From Uranotaenia lowii (lineage: Eukaryota; Arthropoda; Insecta; Diptera; Culicidae), in assembly GCF_029784155.1 (NCBI RefSeq), contig NW_026598411.1, positions 1 to 64,000 on the forward strand: 64,000 nt of DNA. The letters are read 5' to 3'. This document shows positions 1 to 10,389 of the stretch, piece after piece. The number at the start of each line of letters is the position of its first letter. Positions within the stretch are counted from its first letter, which is position 1. The notes under the pieces are model-generated. The model had not been told where the DNA came from and ran no database searches. It was given only the letters and a program-made list of their open reading frames with translations. Both the position numbers and the translations under genes were made by a program.

Positions 1-290
1 TTCAAAATTCATTCAGCATTAGTTTTTGTAGGGTAGGCGAATTGATTATTGTTCTCTTAACACTTGTCATCAGCTACTGCACCAGTGCTTTCTCCGACCA
101 TTTTTACCACTTCTAGCCAATATTTCTTGAATTTTTCAACATGTATTTCCTCATATTTGTCTTTGTCAAAACCCAAAAAATTTCAATTGGACCCTCAATG
201 AATTCTTGAAATCTTCAATTTTGCACCATCACTTTTTTTATGGACGGACCCTGAAAGCCCAGGAAAAATACTCCCTATTAATCAGGCCTT

Positions 291-309
291 GAGTGTCAAT
301 TTGACACTC
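291..309. repeat. Perfect short palindrome, 9-bp arms
   Basis: GAGTGTCAA and TTGACACTC flank a single central T, so the two 9-base arms pair perfectly. The symmetry stops at the arm ends. It could be a protein-binding site or the relic of a small inverted-repeat element; nothing nearby decides which. Confidence 0.6.
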
Positions 310-840
310 CTTGCTTAAAACCGCTTTATCATATTTTTGTACAGTATCGCAGCGCTAATGTACCTAATTGAACCACTAGAATCGCAACTTTTTTCCATTT
401 AGAATATTTGTAGCCTGGACAACATATTTTATATAAACCGGGAATTTAGACACAAAACCGGGAAAACTATCAAAAGGAAACCGAATTTCAATTTGATTCC
501 AAGTTCAGGGATTCAACTCAAAATTCAGAATTATGATTTGAAATTTTTCAGCAACTTTTTAGAACATTAATTTCTAGTATACTCGAATCGAAGGTTTCGA
601 ATCAATGATACACTTTTTCGATGACGTCGAGTAGTTTAAACTTTCAGAGAACTGAGACGTCCTTTTAGTTATTTTGGAATTAATCAAAATGAATCACATT
701 TTTTAAAGCATAAATCAAAAAAGTTAGCATTCTTCAACAATACAATTTCTTTTGATACCGAATGCTCATAAATGTTCTGCAATAATGTCAGAAATCTTTT
801 TCTATTGTTTGTTTTTTAAACTTGAGGATTTTTTTCAAAT

Positions 841-859
841 ATTGTTTCTTTGAAACAAT
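841..859. repeat. Short inverted repeat, 8-bp arms
   Basis: ATTGTTTC, a TTT spacer and GAAACAAT form a small perfect hairpin-capable sequence in AT-rich DNA. It lies about 30 bp before the putative Tc1-like end at 893. Such short symmetry can arise by chance here. Confidence 0.4.
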
Positions 860-898
860 AATAGCTTGGCATGGCAATATATTCATCTTCTACAGTGA

Positions 899-919
899 GC
901 GAAATAAGAATAGCATCAC
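899..919 (+). repeat. Outer direct repeat of the putative Tc1-like arm
   Basis: GCGAAATAAGAATAGCATCAC matches the copy at 1074-1094 except for one C/T difference. It sits just inside the CAGTG end at 893, where an outer transposase-binding site would lie. Confidence 0.5.
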
Positions 920-1073
920 TATGTGTTTTGCTTGTTAAAATATGAATAATTGAAAATTACGAAAATTTTCTTCCACAGTTTGTTTTGAATTGCTTAACGA
1001 ATAGTTCAAGCATAAGTTTACTTTTTTTTGACGTAGCAATTGGCGTTGAGGACCAAAAATGTGAAAAAAGGGT

Positions 1074-1094
1074 GCGAAATAAGAATAGCACCAC
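1074..1094 (+). repeat. Inner direct repeat of the putative Tc1-like arm
   Basis: This is the second copy of the 17-base core first seen at 899, ending CACCAC rather than CATCAC. Same orientation and 175-bp spacing argue for a functional pair rather than chance. Confidence 0.5.
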
Positions 1095-1201
1095 ATGAGT
1101 TTTTCAACAAAAACAAGATTATTTTTAAAAAATTACTGTGTAAAAGTGAATAATAATGCTTCTACGAATTATTTGATGAAAACCTTAGAATCGAGTTCGT
1201 C
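1095..1201. other. AT-rich spacer before the DD37E element
   Basis: About 107 bp of AT-rich sequence separates the putative Tc1-like arm from the DD37E element. It could be interior of the first element that the second one entered, but no coding sequence supports this. Confidence 0.4.
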
Positions 1202-1203
1202 TA
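1202..1203. other. TA target-site duplication, left
   Basis: The TA directly before the left inverted repeat matches the TA at 2420-2421 directly after the right one, as expected for Tc1/mariner insertion. Confidence 0.85.
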
Positions 1204-1229
1204 AGGACCGTATCGTAATTTATGAATAC
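1204..1229 (+). repeat. Left terminal inverted repeat of DD37E element
   Basis: It pairs with 2394-2419 at 25 of 26 positions; the single mismatch is in the AATTT/AAATT segment near the middle. Similarity fades beyond the GAATAC end. Confidence 0.93.
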
Positions 1230-1357
1230 AACTTCAAGCCTCTCTGTGAAAAAGACTATGAAGTGTTTTGACAGCTGTCCAGTGATCGCGTGTTATAAAC
1301 ATAGTAAACAAACAGAATATCTCGAGAAAAGTTGAGTTTTGATTCCCCGCCGCAGCA

Positions 1358-2288
1358 ATGAAGGGACTTTCGGAAGGAAAAAGGGAAAACACCAAATAAT
1401 GTTCGGAGCCCGGCTTGACGATAAGAAAATTGGCGAAACAGGAAGGAGTCAGCATCTGTGCAGTTCAAAATGCTATTGCCCGATTTGGTATGCACACACT
1501 TTCAGGGATCTACCTGGTCGTGGCCGAAAAGTTGGTGCATCCAAGCTGCCTTTGGACAAAAAAATATGCCAGCAGTTTGAAAGAAAACGGAATACGTCAG
1601 TTCGGGATTGCGCAAGGAAGTGTGGGACATCAATCGGAATGGTGCAACGTGCCAAGGCACGTAACTCGTTGAAGACCTACAAGAAAGAAGAATTTGTGCA
1701 TTATTATGGATGATGAAACATATGTGAAAATGGACTACAAAACTCTTCCAGGTGCACAATTCTACACTGTGCCTCAAGGAATGGATGTCCCAAACTCGGA
1801 GAAGTCATTTTTTTTGTGAAAAATTTTGCAAGAAGGTTCTGGTTTGGCAAGGAATTTGTCAATGTGGTATGAAGTCATCACCTTTTTTCACTTTCGGGAA
1901 CATGAATGCCGAAATATATCGGACTGAATGTCTTCAAAAGCGTATTTTGCCACTCATTCAGAAGCATAAAGGTCAGACACTATTTTGGCCAGATCTTGCA
2001 TCATGCCACTACGCGCGTTTAGTTTTGGAGTGGTATCGAGAGATGGAAGTCAATTTCGTGGCAAAAGCGATGAATCCTCCAAATAGCCCAGAGATCCGGC
2101 CAATCGAAAGGTATTGGGCCCTGATGAAAGGGAAACTGCGGAAGAAGGACTATGGAGCTGTTGACATCAATCAGTTCAAGAAGGACTGGATAAATGTAAG
2201 CAAAACCATCGATGCAACCGTTGTGCAAAACTTAATGCGAGGAATCAACGGAAAAGTGCGCGAACTGAGCAGATCCAAGGATAATTAG
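1358..2288 (+). pseudogene. Degenerate DD37E transposase (Tc1/mariner)
   Basis: The family cuts and reinserts its element at TA sites, using an N-terminal double helix-turn-helix domain and a C-terminal DDE catalytic domain. Here a start ATG at 1358 (MKGLSEGKR) reaches TAA at 1397-1399. The first helix-turn-helix (TIRKLAKQEGVSICAVQNAI) follows in the same frame from about 1418. The frame shifts within a CA-rich stretch near 1486-1500, after which a GRGRK linker (1516-1530) and a second helix-turn-helix run to about 1690. The catalytic part begins in another frame with MDDETYVKMDY at 1706, then shifts again at an eight-T run (1808-1815). The remaining frame carries FWPDLASCHYA and PIERYW and ends at TAG 2286-2288. 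Catalytic codons are D 1712-1714, D 1992-1994 and E 2106-2108. The usual linker between the DNA-binding and catalytic domains seems missing, so an internal deletion is likely. Clearly non-functional. Confidence 0.93.
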
Positions 2289-2324
2289 ATGATCCTTGCT
2301 GTTAAATCCCATTCTTTGAAGTCT

Positions 2325-2330
2325 AATAAA
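2325..2330 (+). promoter_or_regulatory. Polyadenylation signal of the transposase unit
   Basis: AATAAA lies 37 bp after the transposase stop and before the right inverted repeat, the normal place for the 3' processing signal. Further AATAAA copies occur in the AT-rich tract at about 2368-2376. Confidence 0.55.
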
Positions 2331-2393
2331 CATGTACAAACAACCAGAATTGAAAAATAAAAGAGCAATAAATAAATAGAAGACTTAAAACGT

Positions 2394-2419
2394 GTATTCA
2401 TAATTTACGATACGGTCCT
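2394..2419 (-). repeat. Right terminal inverted repeat of DD37E element
   Basis: Reverse complement of the left repeat with one mismatch, ending ...ACGGTCCT immediately before the TA at 2420. Confidence 0.93.
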
Positions 2420-2421
2420 TA
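2420..2421. other. TA target-site duplication, right
   Basis: Matches the TA at 1202-1203 and marks the outer right edge of the insertion. Confidence 0.85.
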
Positions 2422-2488
2422 AGTGTTCAATAATTTGAATGTTATGAAACAACCAAATCTAGAGTTTGTTTTGATTAAGTCGTATGAG
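2422..2488. other. Spacer between transposon and satellite
   Basis: Sixty-seven bases of unique AT-rich sequence with no gene and no satellite similarity that I can see. It gives a sharp boundary: the first full monomer begins at 2489 with GTGATCCC. Confidence 0.6.
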
Positions 2489-3900
2489 GTGATCCCAAAT
2501 TAAGCTCAGAATGCCCGAAAAACGCTTCTAAAGGCCAGAAATCGCATTTTAAAGTTGTGATCCCAAATTAAGCTCAGAATCGCTAAAAAACGCTTCTAAA
2601 GGCCAGAAATCGCATTTTAAAGTTGTGATCCCAAATTAAGCTCAGAATGCCCGAAAAACGCTTCTAAAGGCCAGAAATCGCATTTTAAAGCTGTGATCCC
2701 AAATTAAGCTCAGAATGCCCGAAAAACGCTTCTAAAGGCCAGAAATCGCATTTTAAAGTTGTGATCCCAATAAGCTCAGAATCGCTAAAAAACGCTTCTA
2801 AAGGCCAGAAATCGCATTTTAAAGTTGTGATCCCAAGTTAAGCTCAGAATCGCTAAAAAACGCTTCTAAAGGCCAGAAATCGCATTTTAAAGTTGTGATC
2901 CCAAATTAAGCTCAGAATGCCCGAAAAACGCTTCTAAAGGCCAGAAATCGCATTTTAAAGTTGTGATCCCAAATTAAGCTCAGAATGCCCGAAAAACGCT
3001 TCTAAAGGCCAGAAATCGCATTTTAAAGTTGTGATCCCAAATTAAGCTCAGAATGCCCGAAAAACGCTTCTAAATCGCCAGAAATCGCATTTTAAAGTTG
3101 TGATCCCAAATTAAGCTCAGAATGCCCGAAAAACGCTTCTAAAGGCCAGAAATCGCATTTTAAAGTTGTGATCCCAAATTAAGCTCAGAATGCCCGAAAA
3201 ACGCTTCTAAAGGCCAGAAATCGCATTTTAAAGTTGTGATCCCAAATTAAGCTCAGAATGCCCGAAAAACGCTTCTAAAGGCCAGAAATCGCATTTTAAA
3301 GTTGTGATCCCAAATTAAGCTCAGAATGCCCGAAAAACGCTTCTAAAGGCCAGAAATCGCATTTTAAAGTTGTGATCCCAAATTAAGCTCAGATTGCCCG
3401 AAAAACGCTTCTAAAGGCCAGAAATCGCATTTTAAAGTTGTGATCCCAAATTAAGCTCAGAATGCCCGAAAAACGCTTCTAAAGGCCAGAAATCGCATTT
3501 TAAAGTTGTGATCCCAAATTAAGCTCAGAATGCCCGAAAAACGCTTCTAAAGGCCAGAAATCGCATTTTAAAGTTGTGTTCCCAAATTAAGCTCAGAATC
3601 GCTAAAAAACGCTTCTAAAGGCCAGAAATCGCATTTTAAAGTTGTGATCCCAAATTAAGCTCAGAATGCCCGAAAAACGCTTCTAAAGGCCAGAAATCGC
3701 ATTTTAAAGTTGTGATCCCAAATTAAGCTCAGAATCGCTAAAAAACGCTTCTAAAGGCCAGAAATCGCATTTTAAAGTTGTGATCCCAAATTAAGCTCAG
3801 AATGCCCGAAAAACGCTTCTAAAGGCCAGAAATCGCATTTTAAAGTTGTGTTCCCAAATTAAGCTCAGAATCGCTAAAAAACGCTTCTAAAGGCCAGAAA
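2489..3900 (+). repeat. Array edge with divergent monomers
   Basis: Monomers next to the unique flank carry changes not seen, or seldom seen, deeper in the array: CCCAATAAG with two bases missing (about 2767), CCCAAGTTAAG (about 2833), an AAATCGCCAG segment (3072-3081), CAGATTGCCC (about 3391) and GTGTTCCC at 3576 and 3848. The last pair is 272 bp apart, or four monomers, showing a small local duplication. Edge monomers are expected to be less homogenised than internal ones. Confidence 0.65.
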
Positions 3901-4684
3901 TCGCATTTTAAAGTTGTGATCCCAAATTAAGCTCAGAATGCCCGAAAAACGCTTCTAAAGGCCAGAAATCGCATTTTAAAGTTGTGATCCCAAATTAAGC
4001 TCAGAATCGCTAAAAAACGCTTCTAAAGGCCAGAAATCGCATTTTAAAGTTGTGATCCCAAATTAAGCTCAGAATGCCCGAAAAACGCTTCTAAAGGCCA
4101 GAAATCGCATTTTAAAGTTGTGATCCCAAATTAAGCTCAGAATTCCCGAAAAACGCTTCTAAAGGCCAGAAATCGCATTTTAAAGTTGTGATCCCAAATT
4201 AAGCTCAGAATGCCCGAAAAACGCTTCTAAAGGCCAGAAATCGCATTTTAAAGTTGTGATCCCAAATTAAGCTCAGAATGCCCGAAAAACGCTTCTAAAG
4301 GCCAGAAATCGCATTTTAAAGTTGTGATCCCAAATTAAGCTCAGAATGCCCGGAAAACGCTTCTAAAGGCCAGAAATCGCATTTTAAAGTTGTGATCCCA
4401 AATTAAGCTCAGAATCGCTAAAAAACGCTTCTAAAGGCCAGAAATCGCATTTTAAAGTTGTGATCCCAAATTAAGCTCAGAATGCCCGAAAAACGCTTCT
4501 AAAGGCCAGAAATCGCATTTTAAAGTTGTGATCCCAAATTAAGCTCAGAATGCCCGAAAAACGCTTCTAAAGGCCAGAAATCGCATTTTAAAGTTGTGAT
4601 CCCAAATTAAGCTCAGAATGCCCGAAAAACGCTTCTAAAGGCCAGAAATCGCATTTTAAAGTTGTGATCCCAAATTAAGCTCAG

Positions 4685-5640
4685 AATCGCTAAAAAACGC
4701 TTCTAAAGGCCAGAAATCGCATTTTAAAGTTGTGATCCCAAATTAAGCTCAGAATGCCCGAAAAACGCTTCTAAAGGCCAGAAATCGCATTTTAATGTTG
4801 TGATCCCAAATTAAGCTCAGAATCGCTAAAAAACGCTTCTAAAGGCCAGAAATCGCATTTTAAAGTTGTGATCCCAAATTAAGCTCAGAATGCCCGAAAA
4901 ACGCTTCTAAAGGCCAGAAATCGCATTTTAAAGTTGTGATCCCAAATTAAGCACAGAATGCCCGAAAAACGCTTCTAAAGGCCAGAAATCGCATTTTAAA
5001 GTTGTGATCCCAAATTAAGCTCAGAATGCCCGAAAAACGCTTCTAAAGGCCAGAAATCGCATTTTAAAGTTGTGATCCCAAATTAAGCTCAGAATCGCTA
5101 AAAAACGCTTCTAAAGGCCAGAAATCGCATTTTAAAGTTGTGATCCCAAATTAAGCTCAGAATGCCCGAAAAACGCTTCTAAAGGCCAGAAATCGCATTT
5201 TAATGTTGTGATCCCAAATTAAGCTCAGAATCGCTAAAAAACGCTTCTAAAGGCCAGAAATCGCATTTTAAAGTTGTGATCCCAAATTAAGCTCAGAATG
5301 CCCGAAAAACGCTTCTAAAGGCCAGAAATCGCATTTTAAAGTTGTGATCCCAAATTAAGCACAGAATGCCCGAAAAACGCTTCTAAAGGCCAGAAATCGC
5401 ATTTTAAAGTTGTGATCCCAAATTAAGCTCAGAATGCCCGAAAAACGCTTCTAAAGGCCAGAAATCGCATTTTAAAGTTGTGATCCCAAATTAAGCTCAG
5501 AATGCCCGAAAAACGTTCTAAAGGCCAGAAATCGCATTTTAAAGTTGTGATCCCAAATTAAGCTCAGAATCGCTAAAAAACGCTTCTAAAGGCCAGAAAT
5601 CGCATTTTAAAGTTGTGATCCCAAATTAAGCTCAGAATGC
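4685..5640 (+). repeat. Local 6-7 monomer higher-order repeat
   Basis: The order type B, type A with TTTTAATGTTG, type B, type A, type A with AAGCACAG recurs with TTTTAATGTTG at 4791, 5199 and 5674. The first step is 408 bp (six monomers). The second is 475 bp (seven monomers less one base, because the monomer at about 5513 reads AAACGTTCTA). In each copy AAGCACAG follows 159 bp after the TAATG marker. Confidence 0.8.
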
Positions 5641-6259
5641 CCGAAAAACGCTTCTAAAGGCCAGAAATCGCATTTTAATGTTGTGATCCCAAATTAAGCT
5701 CAGAATCGCTAAAAAACGCTTCTAAAGGCCAGAAATCGCATTTTAAAGTTGTGATCCCAAATTAAGCTCAGAATGCCCGAAAAACGCTTCTAAAGGCCAG
5801 AAATCGCATTTTAAAGTTGTGATCCCAAATTAAGCACAGAATGCCCGAAAAACGCTTCTAAAGGCCAGAAATCGCATTTTAAAGTTGTGATCCCAAATTA
5901 AGCTCAGAATGCCCGGAAAACGCTTCTAAAGGCCAGAAATCGCATTTTAAAGTTGTGATCCCAAATTAAGCTCAGAATGCCCGAAAAACGCTTCTAAAGG
6001 CCAGAAATCGCATTTTAAAGTTGTGATCCCAAATTAAGCTCAGAATGCCCGAAAAACGCTTCTAAAGGCCAGAAATCGCATTTTAAAGTTGTGATCCCAA
6101 ATTAAGCTCAGAATGCCCGAAAAACGCTTCTAAAGGCCAGAAATCGCATTTTAAAGTTGTGATCCCAAATTAAGCTCAGAATGCCCGGAAAACGCTTCTA
6201 AAGGCCAGAAATCGCATTTTAAAGTTGTGATCCCAAATTAAGCTCAGAATGCCCGAAAA

Positions 6260-9200
6260 ACGCTTCTAAAGGCCAGAAATCGCATTTTAAAGTTGTGATC
6301 CCAAATTAAGCTCAGAATTCCCGAAAAACGCTTCTAAAGGCCAGAAATCGCATTTTAAAGTTGTGATCCCAAATTAAGCTCAGAATGCCCGAAAAACGCT
6401 TCTAAAGGCCAGAAATCGCATTTTAAAGTTGTGATCCCAAATTAAGCTCAGAATGCCCGGAAAACGCTTCTAAAGGCCAGAAATCGCATTTTAAAGTTGT
6501 GATCCCAAATTAAGCTCAGAATGCCCGGAAAACGCTTCTAAAGGCCAGAAATCGCATTTTAAAGTTGTGATCCCAAATTAAGCTCAGAATGCCCGAAAAA
6601 CGCTTCTAAAGGCCAGAAATCGCATTTTAAAGTTGTGATCCCAAATTAAGCTCAGAATGCCCGAAAAACGCTTCTAAAGGCCAGAAATCGCATTTTAAAG
6701 TTGTGATCCCAAATTAAGCTCAGAATGCCCGGAAAACGCTTCTAAAGGCCAGAAATCGCATTTTAAAGTTGTGATCCCAAATTAAGCTCAGAATCGCTAA
6801 AAAACGCTTCTAAAGGCCAGAAATCGCATTTTAAAGTTGTGATCCCAAATTAAGCTCAGAATGCCCGAAAAACGCTTCTAAAGGCCAGAAATCGCATTTT
6901 AAAGTTGTGATCCCAAATTAAGCTCAGAATGCCCGAAAAACGCTTCTAAAGGCCAGAAATCGCATTTTAAAGTTGTGATCCCAAATTAAGCTCAGAATCG
7001 CTAAAAAACGCTTCTAAAGGCCAGAAATCGCATTTTAAAGTTGTGATCCCAAATTAAGCTCAGAATGCCCGAAAAACGCTTCTAAAGGCCAGAAATCGCA
7101 TTTTAATGTTGTGATCCCAAATTAAGCTCAGAATCGCTAAAAAACGCTTCTAAAGGCCAGAAATCGCATTTTAAAGTTGTGATCCCAAATTAAGCTCAGA
7201 ATGCCCGAAAAACGCTTCTAAAGGCCAGAAATCGCATTTTAAAGTTGTGATCCCAAATTAAGCTCAGAATGCCCGAAAAACGTTCTAAAGGCCAGAAATC
7301 GCATTTTAAAGTTGTGATCCCAAATTAAGCTCAGAATCGCTAAAAAACGCTTCTAAAGGCCAGAAATCGCATTTTAAAGTTGTGATCCCAAATTAAGCTC
7401 AGAATGCCCGAAAAACGCTTCTAAAGGCCAGAAATCGCATTTTAAAGTTGTGATCCCAAATTAAGCTCAGAATGCCCGGAAAACGCTTCTAAAGGCCAGA
7501 AATCGCATTTTAAAGTTGTGATCCCAAATTAAGCTCAGAATGCCCGAAAAACGCTTCTAAAGGCCAGAAATCGCATTTTAAAGTTGTGATCCCAAATTAA
7601 GCTCAGAATTCCCGAAAAACGCTTCTAAAGGCCAGAAATCGCATTTTAAAGTTGTGATCCCAAATTAAGCTCAGAATGCCCGAAAAACGCTTCTAAAGGC
7701 CAGAAATCGCATTTTAAAGTTGTGATCCCAAATTAAGCTCAGAATGCCCGAAAAACGCTTCTAAAGGCCAGAAATCGCATTTTAAAGTTGTGATCCCAAA
7801 TTAAGCTCAGAATGCCCGGAAAACGCTTCTAAAGGCCAGAAATCGCATTTTAAAGTTGTGATCCCAAATTAAGCTCAGAATTCCCGAAAAACGCTTCTAA
7901 AGGCCAGAAATCGCATTTTAAAGTTGTGATCCCAAATTAAGCTCAGAATGCCCGAAAAACGCTTCTAAAGGCCAGAAATCGCATTTTAAAGTTGTGATCC
8001 CAAATTAAGCTCAGAATCGCTAAAAAACGCTTCTAAAGGCCAGAAATCGCATTTTAAAGTTGTGATCCCAAATTAAGCTCAGAATGCCCGAAAAACGCTT
8101 CTAAAGGCCAGAAATCGCATTTTAATGTTGTGATCCCAAATTAAGCTCAGAATCGCTAAAAAACGCTTCTAAAGGCCAGAAATCGCATTTTAAAGTTGTG
8201 ATCCCAAATTAAGCTCAGAATGCCCGAAAAACGCTTCTAAAGGCCAGAAATCGCATTTTAAAGTTGTGATCCCAAATTAAGCACAGAATGCCCGAAAAAC
8301 GCTTCTAAAGGCCAGAAATCGCATTTTAAAGTTGTGATCCCAAATTAAGCTCAGAATGCCCGGAAAACGCTTCTAAAGGCCAGAAATCGCATTTTAAAGT
8401 TGTGATCCCAAATTAAGCTCAGAATTCCCGAAAAACGCTTCTAAAGGCCAGAAATCGCATTTTAAAGTTGTGATCCCAAATTAAGCTCAGAATGCCCGAA
8501 AAACGCTTCTAAAGGCCAGAAATCGCATTTTAAAGTTGTGATCCCAAATTAAGCTCAGAATGCCCGGAAAACGCTTCTAAAGGCCAGAAATCGCATTTTA
8601 AAGTTGTGATCCCAAATTAAGCTCAGAATGCCCGGAAAACGCTTCTAAAGGCCAGAAATCGCATTTTAAAGTTGTGATCCCAAATTAAGCTCAGAATGCC
8701 CGAAAAACGCTTCTAAAGGCCAGAAATCGCATTTTAAAGTTGTGATCCCAAATTAAGCTCAGAATGCCCGAAAAACGCTTCTAAAGGCCAGAAATCGCAT
8801 TTTAAAGTTGTGATCCCAAATTAAGCTCAGAATGCCCGGAAAACGCTTCTAAAGGCCAGAAATCGCATTTTAAAGTTGTGATCCCAAATTAAGCTCAGAA
8901 TCGCTAAAAAACGCTTCTAAAGGCCAGAAATCGCATTTTAAAGTTGTGATCCCAAATTAAGCTCAGAATGCCCGAAAAACGCTTCTAAAGGCCAGAAATC
9001 GCATTTTAAAGTTGTGATCCCAAATTAAGCTCAGAATGCCCGAAAAACGCTTCTAAAGGCCAGAAATCGCATTTTAAAGTTGTGATCCCAAATTAAGCTC
9101 AGAATCGCTAAAAAACGCTTCTAAAGGCCAGAAATCGCATTTTAAAGTTGTGATCCCAAATTAAGCTCAGAATGCCCGAAAAACGCTTCTAAAGGCCAGA

Positions 9201-9367
9201 AATCGCATTTTAATGTTGTGATCCCAAATTAAGCTCAGAATCGCTAAAAAACGCTTCTAAAGGCCAGAAATCGCATTTTAAAGTTGTGATCCCAAATTAA
9301 GCTCAGAATGCCCGAAAAACGCTTCTAAAGGCCAGAAATCGCATTTTAAAGTTGTGATCCCAAATTA
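6260..9367 (+). repeat. 2,107-bp offset duplication (about 31 monomers)
   Basis: The marker order TTCCCG, CCCGG, CCCGG, CCCGG, B, A, A, B, A with TTTTAATGTTG at about 6314-7110 is repeated at 8421-9217. Every marker checked is exactly 2,107 bp apart (6314/8421, 6455/8562, 6523/8630, 6727/8834, 7104/9211). That is 31 monomers less one base, and the missing base is in the 67-bp monomer at about 7281. Matching runs from about 6,260 to 7,260 against 8,367 to 9,367. Confidence 0.85.
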
Positions 9368-10389
9368 AGCACAGAATGCCCGAAAAACGCTTCTAAAGGC
9401 CAGAAATCGCATTTTAAAGTTGTGATCCCAAATTAAGCTCAGAATGCCCGAAAAACGCTTCTAAAGGCCAGAAATCGCATTTTAAAGTTGTGATCCCAAA
9501 TTAAGCTCAGAATGCCCGAAAAACGTTCTAAAGGCCAGAAATCGCATTTTAAAGTTGTGATCCCAAATTAAGCTCAGAATCGCTAAAAAACGCTTCTAAA
9601 GGCCAGAAATCGCATTTTAAAGTTGTGATCCCAAATTAAGCTCAGAATGCCCGAAAAACGCTTCTAAAGGCCAGAAATCGCATTTTAAAGTTGTGATCCC
9701 AAATTAAGCTCAGAATGCCCGAAAAACGCTTCTAAAGGCCAGAAATCGCATTTTAAAGTTGTGATCCCAAATTAAGCTCAGAATGCCCGAAAAACGCTTC
9801 TAAAGGCCAGAAATCGCATTTTAAAGTTGTGATCCCAAATTAAGCTCAGAATGCCCGGAAAACGCTTCTAAAGGCCAGAAATCGCATTTTAAAGTTGTGA
9901 TCCCAAATTAAGCTCAGAATGCCCGAAAAACGCTTCTAAAGGCCAGAAATCGCATTTTAAAGTTGTGATCCCAAATTAAGCTCAGAATGCCCGAAAAACG
10001 CTTCTAAAGGCCAGAAATCGCATTTTAAAGTTGTGATCCCAAATTAAGCTCAGAATTCCCGAAAAACGCTTCTAAAGGCCAGAAATCGCATTTTAAAGTT
10101 GTGATCCCAAATTAAGCTCAGAATGCCCGAAAAACGCTTCTAAAGGCCAGAAATCGCATTTTAAAGTTGTGATCCCAAATTAAGCTCAGAATGCCCGAAA
10201 AACGCTTCTAAAGGCCAGAAATCGCATTTTAAAGTTGTGATCCCAAATTAAGCTCAGAATGCCCGAAAAACGCTTCTAAAGGCCAGAAATCGCATTTTAA
10301 AGTTGTGATCCCAAATTAAGCTCAGAATGCCCGAAAAACGCTTCTAAAGGCCAGAAATCGCATTTTAAAGTTGTGATCCCAAATTAAGC

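Larger units (their letters stand above)
1..890. other. AT-rich intergenic DNA, no gene recognised
   Basis: This stretch holds no open reading frame of useful length on either strand and no tRNA or rRNA that I recognise. It is AT-rich, with many short A and T runs, typical of insect intergenic DNA. Two short perfect inverted repeats (291-309 and 841-859) are the only structures that stand out. It may include old transposon remnants that I cannot name. It shows no similarity to the 68-bp satellite that fills the right of the window. Confidence 0.7.
893..1094 (+). mobile_element. Putative left arm of a second Tc1-like element (IR/DR type)
   Basis: A TA dinucleotide at 891-892 is followed by CAGTG, the usual first bases of many Tc1-family ends. 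The motif GCGAAATAAGAATAGCA then occurs at 899-915 and again, identical over 17 bases, at 1074-1090, each followed by a YCAC-like tail. The 175-bp spacing resembles the outer and inner transposase-binding repeats of IR/DR Tc1 elements such as Minos or Sleeping Beauty. No transposase belonging to it and no matching right end are visible in the non-satellite part of the window, so this would be a solo arm or truncated copy. The identification is inference from the repeat layout. Confidence 0.4.
1204..2419 (+). mobile_element. Tc1/mariner DD37E (ITm) transposon, inactive copy
   Basis: The element is 1,216 bp long and complete at both ends. It is bounded by 26-bp terminal inverted repeats starting AGGACCGTATCGTAA, with one internal mismatch, and by TA on both sides. 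Its interior encodes a recognisable but broken transposase on the plus strand, followed by an AATAAA signal. The catalytic triad has 37 residues between the second D and the E, which places it in the DD37E group described from mosquitoes (Aedes, Ochlerotatus, Anopheles) and later from other animals. It ends 69 bp before the satellite starts. With stops and frameshifts in the gene it could move only if a transposase were supplied by another copy. Confidence 0.92.

Noticed and set aside
1234..1777. Minus-strand reading frames of 60-91 residues
   Set aside because: They lie opposite the transposase remnant, show no recognisable motif and are shadows of it.
2019..2228. Minus-strand 69-residue frame
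   Set aside because: It is the antisense shadow of the catalytic domain around the WPDLAS and PIERYW segments.
1752..2288. Intact 178-residue gene
   Set aside because: The ATG at 1752 lies in a wrong-frame segment. The true catalytic domain starts at about 1706 in another frame, and this piece is only the part after the eight-T frameshift.
1204..2419. Classical mariner (DD34D) or Tc1 (DD34E) element
   Set aside because: Counting codons from D at 1992 to E at 2106 gives 37 intervening residues, and the WPDLASCHYA and RPIERYW context fits the DD37E group instead.
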